From: Datura wrightii
Taxonomy: Eukaryota > Streptophyta > Magnoliopsida > Solanales > Solanaceae
Length of the DNA stretch: 64,000 nucleotides
Direction of reading: 5' to 3'
Assembly (NCBI GenBank): GCA_035772735.1
Contig: JASDFA010000019.1
Coordinates: 68,424,001-68,488,000 of the forward strand
The position numbers were made by a program, and so were the translations under genes. Below are positions 1 through 11,111 of the stretch, piece after piece. Under the pieces are notes generated by a model. That model searched no databases. It worked only from the letters and a program-made list of their open reading frames with translations, and was not told where the DNA came from. Positions within the stretch are counted from its first letter, which is position 1. The number at the start of each line of letters is the position of its first letter.

Positions 1-547
1 GGAGAGGCTGAGGGACTGGGTTCTTGGAGCTGAGCATAATGGGAGACACGAGTCCATACATAACTAGTCTTCCTGACATGAAGCTGGAACTTTCAGAACC
101 AAGGACTAAGATAGGGATCACTGTCTGAACAAGTTATCTATGATTTTAGGAGTCTAAACACAAGCATTAGTAGAACGTAGAGTAAACTGAAATACAAGAG
201 AAAGCAGCTGAATAGGAAAGATTGACATCCCATAGTTGTTATTTCTAGAGCCCTTCTACCGCAACAGTTAGGGCTTGACATGGCCTTCTTAACTTATTAT
301 CTCCCCCTTAGCTAAAAGTTACCATTATCAAGCTCTTAGATCCTTTCTTAAGTCTAATTTAACATCACTAACTCTTTAGTTCTCATTCATTGCAAAAACT
401 ATCACTATAGGCTTCATACTTATAACCATTTCACAACGACCATAGGATAACTCTCGTACTGGCATTATAAATGTATTTTATACTTTATATCATGGCTCCT
501 GATCCTAACAATAGGCAAGGATCAACATGAGAAATTCATAACATACC
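1..547. other. Unassigned non-coding stretch at window edge
   Basis: No coding frame, LTR terminus or known element is recognisable here. It lies where the protease and RT of the minus-strand chromovirus E1 would be expected, but reading the minus strand past the gag zinc knuckle gives only stops. A purine tract on the minus strand (rc of TCTCCCCCTTAGC, about 301-313) resembles a polypurine tract next to a 3' LTR. That would fit an E1 copy with pol deleted. No LTR end can be shown, so this stays open. Confidence 0.35.
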
Positions 548-552
548 TGCTA

Positions 553-1154
553 CTATATCTGGGGTTGTCGGCCATCTGTACTGGATGTTGTGCCCTGCTG
601 AGATGGGCAAGCTGCCGGAGTTGCTGGGATGGTGGATTGAGTTTTCCCATGCTCAGCTATAGGGCAATTCTTTATTCTATGGCCCAACTGACCACATCCA
701 AAACATCCTTCCCTACCAAAAAAAACACTTTTTGGGGTGGATCCTTCCTCATTTCTTGCAAATTGGGCGACTTGATAAAGCTGCGGAAGAGATAGTCGGG
801 GCTCTACCTTCACCCAATTTGGCTGCTGAGCAATCTCTGAGTTAATGGCCTAACCTACCATCAATTGCCTGAGCCATCCATGCATTCTCCCAAATAGTTC
901 TTCCCACAATTCTTTCAAGCTGGGTATGTAATCTCCCTTACTCTGGGTTCATTAGGAGCATTGACTATCGATGGTGCTAGGGTTGATGATCTCCGACGAG
1001 ACTGGAAACGAGGTCTACCACTCATCCTCTATTGGGAATACCCTATCCCTATTTTCCTTGATCTCTTTCTCCCCTTTTCTTCTCCCCTTTCATCCACTTG
1101 CAGACCATAAAACTCAGATGGATTCCTTTTTATAAAGTTTTGAACCCTGGTAGG
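553..1154 (-). pseudogene. gag: E1 gag, C-terminal part with CCHC zinc knuckle (broken)
   Basis: Gag is the capsid/nucleocapsid polyprotein that packages retrotransposon RNA. The last 86 codons (813 to 553) contain C-x2-C-x4-H-x4-C as CFGCGQLGHRIKNC, a nucleocapsid RNA-binding knuckle. Further upstream on the minus strand, 1154 to about 1085 reads RVQNFIKRNPSEF, which matches the E2 gag segment RDFLRMNPLEF. Between the two lies a basic, stop-containing stretch with a second partial Cys motif (CGKNYLGEC). The central capsid region appears deleted. Several stops show this is a relic. It continues at 2765-3103 across the inserted solo LTR. Confidence 0.7.
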
Positions 1155-2759
1155 TGATGAGTTGGTAATTTACCAACTCATTAGGCTCTAAAACTTGAGA
1201 CTTTATTTTGTTCTTGAGTTGATTATTGGGATTTTATGCCCTTTTTTCTTTCATTGTGTGTAGATGGATAAAAGTGAAGAAAAGAGCAAAAATAGAGAAA
1301 AAAAGAAGGAAGTGAGGTTGAAACGGCGATTTGCAAATATCAACCAATGAAACGCCGGCCAGGGGCCGAATATCACTGCCTTAGAGGAGTAATGCCACCA
1401 GCGGTTTGTGACTTGCCAACGGCGAGTCGCCGGTCCAGTCGCTGAATGATACTCAAAAGTCCTAGAAAATGTCTTAAAGACCTGGCGGTTCACGGATTCA
1501 GATCGGCAAAACACCGGGTGAACCGTCGGTGTTCACTAGAATTTAGTGAAGATGCAGAAAAGACACCCGGTGGTTCACGGATTGTAACCGGCAAACCGCC
1601 AGTGCTTTCGCTTGTTCTAGAACGGTGTTCGTAAGGGTATAATCATCAAACACTGAAAAGGAGATGAAAAGTGCCCTACTTTTTAGGGTATAAATAGAGA
1701 TAAAGTACTATGTACTCAGATATGCAGAGAGAAGGAGAGAAATAGAGAATTTGAAGAAAGAACAAAAGCTAACATCACATCATCTTTTCTCTTTTTAGCT
1801 GGAAGAACATTCTCTTAGTTGAAAGAGGGAGATTATTAGTGAAAATTAAAGAAAGTACTCTGTTCTATTTCCTTTTGTACTAGTAAGTTTCAGCTATTGT
1901 TGAAGATTATTTTTGTGAAGTTGATTTATCTACTCTTGCTATTAAATTCAATGATGTTGTTGATGAATGTGTTTTTGAATTTCTTAACTATGAGTAGCTA
2001 AAATCATTAACTAGAAGTGTGTGATGATAAATACATAATTGGATTGGGTATAGCTAGAGTCGTCTTCATATTGTTCAATTAAGTGTAAATCTATTAGATT
2101 CTCTTCAATCTATTAATGAAGATCCATTAATTATGATATGGATCTATTTATTCTTGTTTGATTGTTGCTCGAGAGAGAACAATTAATTATTGGAAGGGAA
2201 TCTAGAAGTGGGTATGGATAAGAGATTGTAAAATTAAGCTAGAAAAAGCTGAAATTGCTTTCTTATTCCTTATTGGCAACTAATAGCTAGGAATAGTGCA
2301 GTTGCTAATCCAAATCAAATCAGGTTGAGCTAAGTAGTGGTTAGAGTTTTGATAAAACTATAGCTAGAGGCAGTTAATAGGCTGAGAAGCTGAGATTACC
2401 CACTTCCCAAAATTATCTACATTTATTGAACTCACAAGATGACCTGGCATGTCCCGATCTAGTTAGTATTTCATCTACACCACACCTCTAGTATTTCACA
2501 CCCTTGTTGACAACTTAGCTGATCTTGCTATTTCACTTTAGTAAATCAACCAATATAATTCTTTGAAAATTTCAACTCCCCTAATTTTATTTATTCTTAT
2601 ATTCAATCTACGAGACTAACATCAATTTCTCAATCAACACTTGAAATTATCATTCCCTAGTCCTCCTGGGATTCGACCTTAGCACTCATCGAGTTACTTT
2701 TTTTGATATTTCGGTCGTGTATATTTTTTGAATTAAGGAATATATTTTGGATATTATCA
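1155..2759 (+). mobile_element. Solo LTR, Athila/Tat-like, inserted in E1 gag
   Basis: The ends are TGATGAGTTGG and GGATATTATCA, flanked by GTAGG (1150-1154) and GTAGC (2760-2764), a 5-bp target duplication with one difference. Gag sequence continues on both sides. A plus-strand TATA box is at 1689-1696. The 3' third carries a GGGATTCGACC segment followed by a CGGTCGTGT stretch, like the GGGATCGATACTTGGC / CGACCACGTGCACTTGCG end of the Athila LTRs here read on their own strand. A GGTTCACGGATT unit is repeated at about 1488 and 1573. Only one LTR and no interior remain, the product of LTR-LTR recombination. Family assignment is by resemblance. Confidence 0.7.
1689..1696 (+). promoter_or_regulatory. 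TATA box of the solo LTR
   Basis: TATAAATA in the middle of the 1605-bp LTR, followed by a purine-rich segment. The position fits the U3/R promoter and sets the LTR orientation as plus. Confidence 0.6.
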
Positions 2760-2764
2760 GTAGC

Positions 2765-3103
2765 TATTATCTCTTCAGTAGGATTTTCATGTATGACTGC
2801 CTGCTGGTTAATCTGAGTGGTCGCGACTCATATTAGCACTCTAAGGGTATCCCCGAGATCCGCATTCATCACTTGCCAACTAAGGGGTCCTACTGAGGTT
2901 TGGTGGGATTGGTGGATCCCCATTATTTTTCCCTCTTCCAATACCCCTTCTGGGAGACATTGTCTGCAAACACGTAAAACATCACTTAGAAGAGAAACCT
3001 TAAAGTTTACACTCTATGACACAATAAGAATAGTGAAAGAAGGGAATTTTCCTAAAACATCTTGTAGCCTCCTCGTCGTAAGTGTGGCGTGCTTCACACC
3101 CAT
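2765..3103 (-). pseudogene. gag: E1 gag, N-terminal part (broken)
   Basis: It starts at an ATG at 3103. The first residues, MGVKHATLTTRRLQDVLG, match MGVKRATLMTQRLLDILG of E2 (27672), so start and frame are conserved between copies. Stops follow after about 30 codons and near the insertion point. The reading frame would cross the solo LTR into the gag part at 1154. It is a non-functional relic, recognised by comparison with E2 rather than by a domain. Confidence 0.6.
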
Positions 3104-3159
3104 GAAAAGGAATCTACTCGATGTGTCTTTCAGACATCCAAGGATACTCTAAACCTAGT

Positions 3160-3171
3160 GCTCTAATACCA
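3160..3171 (-). other. E1 primer binding site
   Basis: On the minus strand it reads TGGTATTAGAGC, one mismatch from TGGTATCAGAGC, the sequence complementary to the 3' end of initiator-Met tRNA. It sits 4 bp inside the LTR, as expected for minus-strand DNA priming. Confidence 0.8.
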
Positions 3172-3175
3172 AGTT

Positions 3176-5662
3176 TGTCACGCCCCGAGTCTACACCCTG
3201 GACAGGACACGGTACTTGGAGTCATAAGTAACCCCAAGTCAACCCTTGGTCTATCATACATTGGCATTCTGAGTAGTCAGACATATATATAGCGGAAGCT
3301 TTTAAAATAATGATGTAAAATATTAATGTCAACATAGCTAGATCATGACGTTTAAAAACATCTGAACAAAAATTATAAGTTTGAAAACAAAATCTATGTC
3401 TGGAAGCCACTACCATTAATGAGTTTATGGGACAAGCCCCCAGCTAACTCCAAGTCTAAGTAAGAAAAGGAAATGTAACTGAATGAAATAATATTCATCC
3501 TCGAAGGATGAGGACTCACCAGTGGTGCAACTAAGATCTTCTAAGAACGATCAACTAATGAGGCTGTGAATGAGATCCTATAGTTGTATTATAAAATGAT
3601 ACAACATGAAAGTATGCGTTAGTACTTTGAAGGTACTGGTAAGTTAGACACACCATGCACAAGGAATAAATATGCTGAACTGAAATAGACATGCAATGAC
3701 CAACTGGAACTACTGAAATGAAATAACTGTAATAAACTGTGATGGTCTAAAAGACCTGTCTGATGGTCAAGGACATGCCCTAAATCTACGAGACTAATCT
3801 GAAATACTATGATGAACTGATCTGAACTGACTAATCTGAGACTGAACTATGCTGACTATCGGGAGAGGCTATAACCAACATATAACCACGCGAGATAGAC
3901 GTGGATTCCGATGTACACACCATTGGTAGGACCTAATATACCTTGCCATGGTATAAAGGCATGGACGGTGAGATCACTGTCTGAGGAATGAGGCCAATAA
4001 AAATATAACCTACGGTGGCAACGTAGTTTTGGAACCTGGGTGCGCTGGAACCCCGGCCCTCTCAGTGCTAAGTCCTACTCCCACTGGATAATCCTACCAT
4101 GACTACTACTACCAAGCGGATAGCTTAATATTGGGGCCCAAGACTGTAACTGACTCGGAGATACTGTCTAAGAGCACCCTGAGTGTCTTATAGGACCAAA
4201 TTTGGAAACTGGTGTTCCAAGACTGGTCAGAGCTGCTCACCAAGGAGCATCGTAGTCGTCTAAAGAACAAACTGAAGCTGAAACTGGTGATTCTAAGACA
4301 GGTCAGAGATGCTTATCTGAAAGCGTCGTAACTGTCTATAGAGCCACATTATCTGATAACTACTATCTGAGTCTAAATTCTAATAACTGGGAGGCTCCAT
4401 TGACACCTCAAAAAGTAACTGTGGCTGAACTAATCAGCTGACATTTTTTTCTGGGCAACACTAGGGTTTCCAAAGATCTGATTAAAACTAGACTAACATG
4501 ATTTTGACTTAATTCTCAATGTTTTCCAGTAATATGGGAAACCCAACTACTAAAATCAAGCCTCGAGGAATAACTAGTCCAACAAGCAAAATCCTAGCTT
4601 GTTGAATTCAAAGCTAGGGCTAAAACCATTCTTATCAGAACGAATATCAACATGATAATTAGATAGTGAAAATAGGACAACAATCACATAGACAATATCC
4701 CATATGCTATGTATGACATCTGACATAAGGGCTAGAACTGATAGAGAAGATATACAAGAATTCCGGGACACAAGGGAAGAACTATTCCCTTGCTGAATTC
4801 CCACATACTTGGACAAGAATTCCCTGAAGAAGAAAACTTGAAGTTCTACAACTAACTTTGAGCCCTAGGTCTTGCTTGAGAGAAATGACCTGGGTTTCTT
4901 CAATCGATATTCTGAGAATAAAGTGGAAAATGAGGGAGAAAATTGTTCAATCCCTCTAATATCTCTGGAATTATACTTAAAACAACGTAGTTTAAGGGCT
5001 AAATAGGTAGGAAATTACAAAAATAACCCTGGAAACTAAATCTAAAACCTGGCCGACAGGGTCCCAATGGGTCACTCAACAAGTTTTTGGTTGTGACCAC
5101 GACTCCTTGGGGCCTATGGTTGGTCCCACTACTTGGGACTAGAAAACACTGAATCTGGCAACGACTGACTTCACAAGTCGCTAGGAAACCAACGAATCAT
5201 GAGGTCTCTCATTACCAATTAACTAAGATTTCTCTTCATGGGTCACTATGAGGGACATAACAGGTCGTTAGTGGTGCCCACGACTCGTGGTCACCTCTCA
5301 TCCTCAACACTTCCATAAATCACCAGGGGGTCACCATGGGCGACGAAACAACTCGAGGTGTTCCCAACGAGTCGTGGAGAGGACTCATTAGGTACATTGT
5401 CCCACTTTTCTTCTTCCTTAGCCCATCCTTGACTACAAGTGACCTAACGAGTCGAGTGGATGACCACGAATCGTGGTCACACCCGTGGTCACTCAAATCC
5501 CTAAAATTCCACCAAGTTTGAACCTTTTCCCATGAGTCACTCTATGACTCATAGCCTACCCCACGGATCACAAGACGACTCGTCCTATGACTTGGTGCAA
5601 AAAAATCCTATTTTCTCCCATTCAACTCTCGGGTCTGGTCTTAGGGTTTCCGGGGCATTACA
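3176..5662 (-). repeat. E1 5' LTR (2487 bp)
   Basis: On the plus strand it runs TGTCACGCCCC to GGGGCATTACA, so TG..CA ends are intact. The U3 side (5040-5560) carries many copies of a short near-palindrome, ACGASTCGT, often extended to CCACGAGTCGTGG-like. The same motif array occurs in the LTRs of E2 and E4. The first 220 bp are similar in inverted orientation to 5663-5848. No partner LTR is in the window. Confidence 0.8.
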
Positions 5663-5848
5663 ATTGTTTCGTATTATTTCCAGTTATATTTAAACTTTTA
5701 GCAGTATTGATTACATTATTAGTTTATATAAAGCTTTCGCTTATGATTTCTCAGATTACTAGTGTAATGACAGACCATGGGTTAGCTTGGGGTCACTCAT
5801 GGAACCAAGTATCGTGTCTCGGCCAGGATGTAAACTCGTGTCATGACA
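5663..5848 (+). repeat. 3' tail of a plus-strand chromovirus LTR, cut by E1
   Basis: Read on plus, this segment aligns with the reverse complement of the E1 LTR start (3176-3400). It shares the TTACATTATT..AAGCTTTCGCT and GACAGACCATGGGTTAGCTTGGGGT blocks and ends in ATGACA. It is therefore the 3' end of a related LTR in the opposite orientation, interrupted by E1. The next five bases, CATAT (5849-5853), are copia coding sequence, so this LTR belongs to an element inserted in the copia integrase whose other parts lie left of the window. Confidence 0.65.
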
Positions 5849-6208
5849 CATATCTCTATTGAAAGAGTAAAAAGGTTGGTTAATGATGGCGTTCTACAAG
5901 CTCTTGATTTTTCTAATTTTGAAACTTGTGTGGACTGCATAAAGGGCAAGAAGACCAACAAATCCACTAAAGGTGAAAAAAACAGTTTTCAATTGCTTGA
6001 GATCATACATACAGATATTTGTGAACCTTTTCCTACCCTTTGCTTGAATGGCGAAAGATATTTTATCTCATTTATTGAAGACTATTCAAGTTACATGTAT
6101 CTATATTTTATTTTTAACAAATCAAAAGCACTTGATTCTTTTAAAGTTTTCAAAATAGAAGTAGAGAAACAAACTGGAGCTCAAATAAAAATCATAAGGT
6201 CTGATATG
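5849..6208 (+). pseudogene. Copia integrase, N-terminal half (split by L)
   Basis: An uninterrupted frame with copia GAG-pre-integrase/integrase features: HISIERVKRLVNDGVL, a CVDCIKGKKT segment with the second Cys pair of the HHCC zinc site, then HTDICEPFPT with the first catalytic Asp of the integrase core, and FISFIEDYSSYMYLYF. The frame ends in KIIRSD, the second catalytic Asp, exactly where L is inserted, and continues at 32858. An ATG at 5843 comes from the neighbouring LTR and is not a native start. Integrase joins element cDNA to chromosomal DNA. This copy cannot be expressed intact. Confidence 0.85.
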
Positions 6209-7888
6209 TGTAACACCCCAGATAATTTGAGTGATAAACTTGTGCTTTTGAGGTAGGACTAAGAGTACATAATAGGCTAACAAGGAAGTGTTATGAGTTA
6301 TTTGAGTTGCTCTATGGTCTTATTTAAGATTGGACGTCGATCAAGTTGCAGAACAAAATTCGAAAAAAGTTATTGCAAAATTTCCTTCTTGAGATTCCTT
6401 GAAATTTAGGTCAAATTTATCGAAGCTTTTCTCCAAATCTATAAGGATTTAGGGGTTGTGGGCGCCTATCAAATTAAATATCTATGATTCTAGTTTCCAG
6501 TGCATCAAACCGTGTGTCAATCTGACTTCAGAGTAGAGAGATATTCGCGTTTTCGCGAGCCGCGCAAGCAAGTACCTAACAAGGTCTTAAGGTGGTGGAG
6601 GATTATTTAATCCCCTTTGGTCGGTTGTTGGTCATCAAAAATTCATTTTCCATAATATATTTCGTATTAAACCTATCTCAAGTTCTCTCCATGGTTTCCT
6701 TTGTGTTTTAGGGCTAGAATCCATGGCTCAACATGGTTTTGGTATCGGGAAGTCGGGAATCGCGTGTAGTCCGTGGTTTGGTGTATTTTTTGGGCTGTTG
6801 GTGGCTGTTTCGTGGTTAAGATTTTGGTAAGAATTATTCCTTTTTTTCTCCTTAATGTTTAATGTTGGTTATAGATGTGTTCACCTCAGTAGGTTGTTGT
6901 CTCGGAGTTTCTACCATCGAATTCGTATGAATCTTATCGGGTAAGCCTCGTTTGTCTTGTTTTGTTGTTGAGTTGTGTTGGCTGCGTTTTGGCAGAATTT
7001 TGACTTCCTTTAGGCAGTAGGTTCATGGTGTTGAAATCTCATGTTCTTCTAGGCTTGAAGCTAAGGTATGTTAGGCTTGTCCCTCCCTTTGTCGGCATGA
7101 ATTCTGTAGTTGTTGTCGTCCGTGTTGATGTGTGTGTTGCCTTTTTTGTGAAGGCTTGTGTTATGTTATTATTTAACTCTTGTGCTTCTATTTATATGGT
7201 GATAAAGGTGTATATAAGGTGCTGGTTTTGTTGGTGGCTCGGGCTTGAGGGCGGAGAATTGTAGGCATGGAAAATTATTAGGCTCGTGTAGAGAGGTCGT
7301 ATGCGAGGTGTGTGGTTCTTGTAGCAAGTTGTGGGCTGTTTAAGTGAATAATATTAGAAGATTATATTGACAAGTGAAAGAGGGTTTAGAGTGGTTAAGG
7401 TCTATGGATGTGATGATCTGTTGTTATATTTAATTTGGCGGTCGTGTCGGTCATGTCGATGGCACGTGACGATCGTGGTGACAATTGGGCTGGTTTGTCC
7501 GTGTCCCTTGATGTTAGTGGTGAGTAGAGTTGCTTGTCGGCTGTTTGATGATGTATTATTATTGTTTTTGATTGTGTGTGTGCTGTGTTTGAGGCCTTGT
7601 GGCTTGTGGATACCCGATGCACGAGAGTTGTTCTAGCTAGGGGTTGAGCCCGAGGTACTTTGTGGCTTGTGGATACCCGACGCACGAGAGTGTTTTCGGC
7701 TGAGGGGTTGAGCCCAAGGAGTGATATGAACTATGGGGTTGAGGATGATGTCCTCCTCAGTGTCGAGTTGAGATATGATTCGAGAGTGGTCCGGCATGTC
7801 TGAGCCTTCCTAGGATTGCTATTTGGTTCTCTCAGATGGATTGAGCTCCGCTAACTGTGAGCAGTCGAGAGAGAGTCAGGCAGTGCTT
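6209..7888 (+). repeat. L 5' LTR, first part
   Basis: Pairs with 30359-32048 or so. It is cut at TGCTT (7884-7888) by Athila-1 and resumes at 20515. Relative to the 3' LTR it carries roughly 45 extra bases around 7450-7500, between two GTCGGT..TGTC sites. Open frames inside it (for example near 7025 and 7367) have no family resemblance and are treated as chance. Confidence 0.85.
7598..7718 (+). repeat. Two-copy tandem repeat inside the L LTR
   Basis: A unit of about 62 bp beginning TTGTGGCTTGTGGATACCCG and containing GCACGAGAGT and GGGTTGAGCCC occurs twice in a row (about 7598 and 7660). The same duplication is in the 3' LTR near 31695-31815, so it predates this insertion. Confidence 0.75.
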
Positions 7889-9295
7889 TGTCGAGTCAAA
7901 ACTACACGCAAGTGCACGTGGTCGTACAAGTAGTAAAGTGGCTTTATTTCAAGCCAAGTATCGTTCCCACAGGGACTGAACTACGGTATTAATTAACTTA
8001 AGCGTCAGTGAACGATATCTCTATGAATCCAGACAACCAAATAAATAATATTTTATGAGTTTAGATCACTAAGTAATAAGAATCTAAGTCAAGATTATAA
8101 TTTGCGTCTGAACAATAGCAATGAACAAGCTGAGGTTAAGGCAAGCATGCAGGGATGTAATTTATTAATTCAATTCAGCTAATCTTCTTTTCGGTTGCTA
8201 GTCAGGAATTAATTGCCTATGGATTAGATCTTTTGACTCCTATCCAATTAAAGAATCATGAGACCTTATTCTACATTTTCGTGATATAAGAATCTCATGC
8301 TCTAGCCATACATAACCGATTCCATAAATAACTAATAAGAATTTCAGATATATTTCTATTCTGAACATCAATCAATTCTCAATTTTCTCAACTAAGAAAA
8401 GATCATATCCTACCAATTCACATCTGTCCAATTCCTTTCCTTTTCAGAATCAAAATTGGATTTCTAAGATATACATTAACATTGGCCAAACATTAATGCA
8501 GTAAAAACAAGAATTGATAGAACAACCATTGAAGAAAAGATGAAAACTGAAATGATTAATAATTACATTTCTCTACAATTATCCTTAACCTCAGCAAGAG
8601 GTGAATTAGCTATTCATTTGTGAATTAAACATCTTCAAATAAGTAGAATTCATACAAGCAATTGAAATTAAAGAGAAAAAGGAAGAGAATAACCCTAGAA
8701 TTTTCGTCCTCTCAACTGCCTGCAACCCACGTTCTTGCTCAACCAAGTCAGAATGTTTAAAATAAAACCTAAGTGTGCTATTTATACTATTGAGAATTTT
8801 TCCTGGAATAACAAGCAACATGGCAGGGAGTGTATAGCGGAGCACTGCCTCCGTGCCACGGTGCTATCACGCACCTTCACTGGAACTTGAGGTTCCAGGT
8901 AATTACACTCAACGTAACACGGAGTGCATCGCGGAGCACTGCCTCCATGTCATGGAGGTAACGCGAACCTCCACTGGAATTTGACATATTTTAATCATCC
9001 CAGGCAGAATGCCTCCGCGATGGTAGCGTGACACGGCGCCATTGCGGAGCCCCTATTTTTTCCAACTTCCCTTGTCAACTTCCACTTCTTGCTTCTGAGT
9101 CCATTCCCGCACTTCACCAACTTGTAGATTAGCTTCCAAAAGTTCCTTCAACCTGCAAAACAACACTAATCATGTTGGTTAGTATAAATTCACATTTATT
9201 TAAGAATCACATGAGAATGTAAACATAACAATAGATAAACAAATAGAAATGAAGCATTTGAGTATCACTTGGGCATGAAATTCTGCCCAAGATCA
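7889..9295 (-). repeat. Athila-1 3' LTR (1407 bp)
   Basis: Pairs with 19102-20509. On the plus strand it starts TGTCGAGTC and ends CCCAAGATCA. The TATA box (minus strand TATAAATA) is at 8779-8786, and the CG-rich hairpin module lies directly upstream of it (8819-9052). The U5 end contains a CACGTGCACTTGCG block (rc), conserved in both Athila families here. Confidence 0.9.
8819..9052 (-). promoter_or_regulatory. CG-rich hairpin module upstream of the TATA box (decayed)
   Basis: Contains degenerate versions of the hairpin found intact at 13265-13304 and 58759-58798, with the conserved loop core GCGGAGCACTG and a CTCCGTGCCACG arm. A second hairpin has CCGCGATGG / CCATTGCGG arms near 9015-9048. 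Many CpGs have become TpG or CpA. Confidence 0.65.
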
Positions 9296-9310
9296 CTTAC
9301 CCCACACTTA
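9296..9310 (-). other. Athila-1 polypurine tract
   Basis: Minus strand TAAGTGTGGGGTAAG, abutting the 3' LTR. It is the expected primer for plus-strand DNA synthesis. The core TAAGTGTGGGGT recurs at 11030 and 12412. Confidence 0.8.
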
Positions 9311-11029
9311 AAACCTTGTTCGTCCTCGAACAATACGCTCACATCTCATGCAATTGAAACCCACGCATAACTAATTTGGCTCGACCATTCAAGCTACGAC
9401 TATATCGATTATTTAAGATAGAAAATCATCAAAAAAACATGCATGGTTTCATCAATACAATGAACTACACCACATTAAGACCTCCTAACCTCAAGAATCG
9501 ATTCTCGATCTTGGCAAACTCATGCAAATCAACTAATCAAGACATCCGACACAAAATTTTATCTCTCGTCAAGCATGTGCCCTCACAACACAAGAGAATT
9601 ACCCCATTTGCCATCATAAGATTCCCAAAGCACTACGAGTAGGGGTATACAAATACGATTTCGCTCGCTCTCCCAAAGAATTCACATGCATCATGTCATG
9701 AACCATAAGCTTGCCTCTAGTGTTTTACTCCACTAATATAAGGATGTGTGATGTAAGATCACGTAGGACTTAATGGGTTGTAATGTAAGCTAAGGAACTA
9801 GTCAATACTGAGCTAACCAATAATAGCAACTAGCTTCCCTAAGCGCTTCTCAATACATCCCACCTTCAGTACGGGCATTACTTCTTCCTCCATCCTCTCA
9901 TTCTTGAATTTTCTTCTTTGTTTTTGTTCCCATTTCTTTAAGCACACTCGACTTACTAGCAAAGAGTATTTATACATCTTTATTTTTTTCTCATTCATTG
10001 ATTTTATTACTCTCTACTATTAGTTAACCAATTTCAACAAGTGTGCCTTTGACCTTTTCTTTAGCTTTCACAACTTCCGCTTTCCTTCCGTTTCACACTT
10101 CTCACTCCTTTACATTTTGGGAAAAATTATTTTTCTTAAGCGCTTAAGGGTTTTGGACCAAATTCATGACTAATTAAAAGAAGGGGTTAAGCTTGGTTTG
10201 TACCTCTCAAAGAATAGGCTAAACGCTCAATGGGGCTAACTAGGATGTAACATTTAAGGTAGGTATGATAAAGGAGAAACTTTCGGTATATTCAAAGAAA
10301 TGCCTACATCCTTTCCTACAATCCACATCCTTCATTTTGTTTAGTACACACACCAAGCAAGTTCTATACACTTCACAATAGCATGGAATAGTCGAAACCT
10401 CACCTCACACTCATTGCACATGCTCAACTTAAGACATATTCACAGACTCTTCAATCAGCTAATTACAAGAATACACTATTAAGCCTCGATCACACCGAAT
10501 CGAACTCTATGGCCTAGGTATCTAAACATGTTTAACACATTTGCATGCTTTCATACGAATCACACTTGCATCATAATATCATGTACAACACGTAACAAGA
10601 ATTTCGAATAATTAATTAGCGATACGTTTGGGAAACAAACAAAATAAAGAAGAAAAAAAAGAAAAAAAACTACTCCTATCGACTAAATTTCCCTTAAGAC
10701 GGTCGTCATCCATCATAGGGAACAGTCACTATCTACGACGTCAGTTCAATGGTACTATTCTAGGGAAAAGCACCAAAAACAAAAATCGAGAAACCCAACA
10801 TAAAAAAAATTTCAACAAAAAAATTTTGATAGGAAAAGATAAAAATATAATTGAAAAAATATTTACACATCACACACAACAAGAGCTCAACACAACAGCA
10901 GCTCACAATTCATTACAACACCAACATTAATTACAGAACACGGAACACATAGTCACAGGGTCATATTTAGCACAAGCACAAAAAACATAAACAAAACATA
11001 AACAAAACAGTTAGCACCTAACTACTCCC
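9311..11029 (-). other. Athila-1 non-coding stretch between ORF3 and the PPT
   Basis: AT-rich sequence with no sustained frame or domain. Athila-2 has a homologous stretch (50751-52541), which shares the CACGTAGGACTT..GGGTTGTAA, CTTAAGACGGTCGTCATCCAT and CATAGGGAACAGTCACT blocks. It is therefore a conserved 3' untranslated segment of the family, unusually long at about 1.7 kb. Confidence 0.7.
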
Positions 11030-11041
11030 ACCCCACACTTA
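11030..11041 (-). other. Internal PPT-like motif downstream of ORF3
   Basis: Minus strand TAAGTGTGGGGT, identical to the core of the true PPT, about 70 bp after the ORF3 stop. Athila-2 has the same arrangement at 52542-52553. Confidence 0.6.
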
Positions 11042-11111
11042 AGCCGAACACTGTCCCCAGTGTGCACATAATTGCAAAATATCACAAAAGCTGGGTGGTG
11101 AAACTCCCCGA

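Larger units (their letters stand above)
548..5662 (-). mobile_element. E1: chromovirus (Tekay/Del-type), right part, minus strand
   Basis: The visible parts, in minus-strand order, are a 5' LTR (3176-5662), a tRNA-iMet type primer binding site (3160-3171), a gag start (2765-3103), an interrupting solo LTR (1155-2759) and a gag end with a CCHC knuckle (553-1154). The left boundary and the 3' LTR are not visible. The leader and gag match E2 at 27121-27743, which fixes family and orientation. The right end inserts into a plus-strand LTR fragment, so the two related LTRs meet tail to tail. The TSD cannot be checked because the left end is outside or lost. Confidence 0.8.

Noticed and set aside
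2817..3152. Plus-strand open frame of 111 codons
   Set aside because: The minus strand here matches chromovirus gag/leader of E2. The plus frame has no support.
7025..7636. Plus-strand open frames inside the L 5' LTR
   Set aside because: They lie in LTR sequence, are not kept intact in the partner LTR (31500-31790 differs by indels) and resemble nothing.
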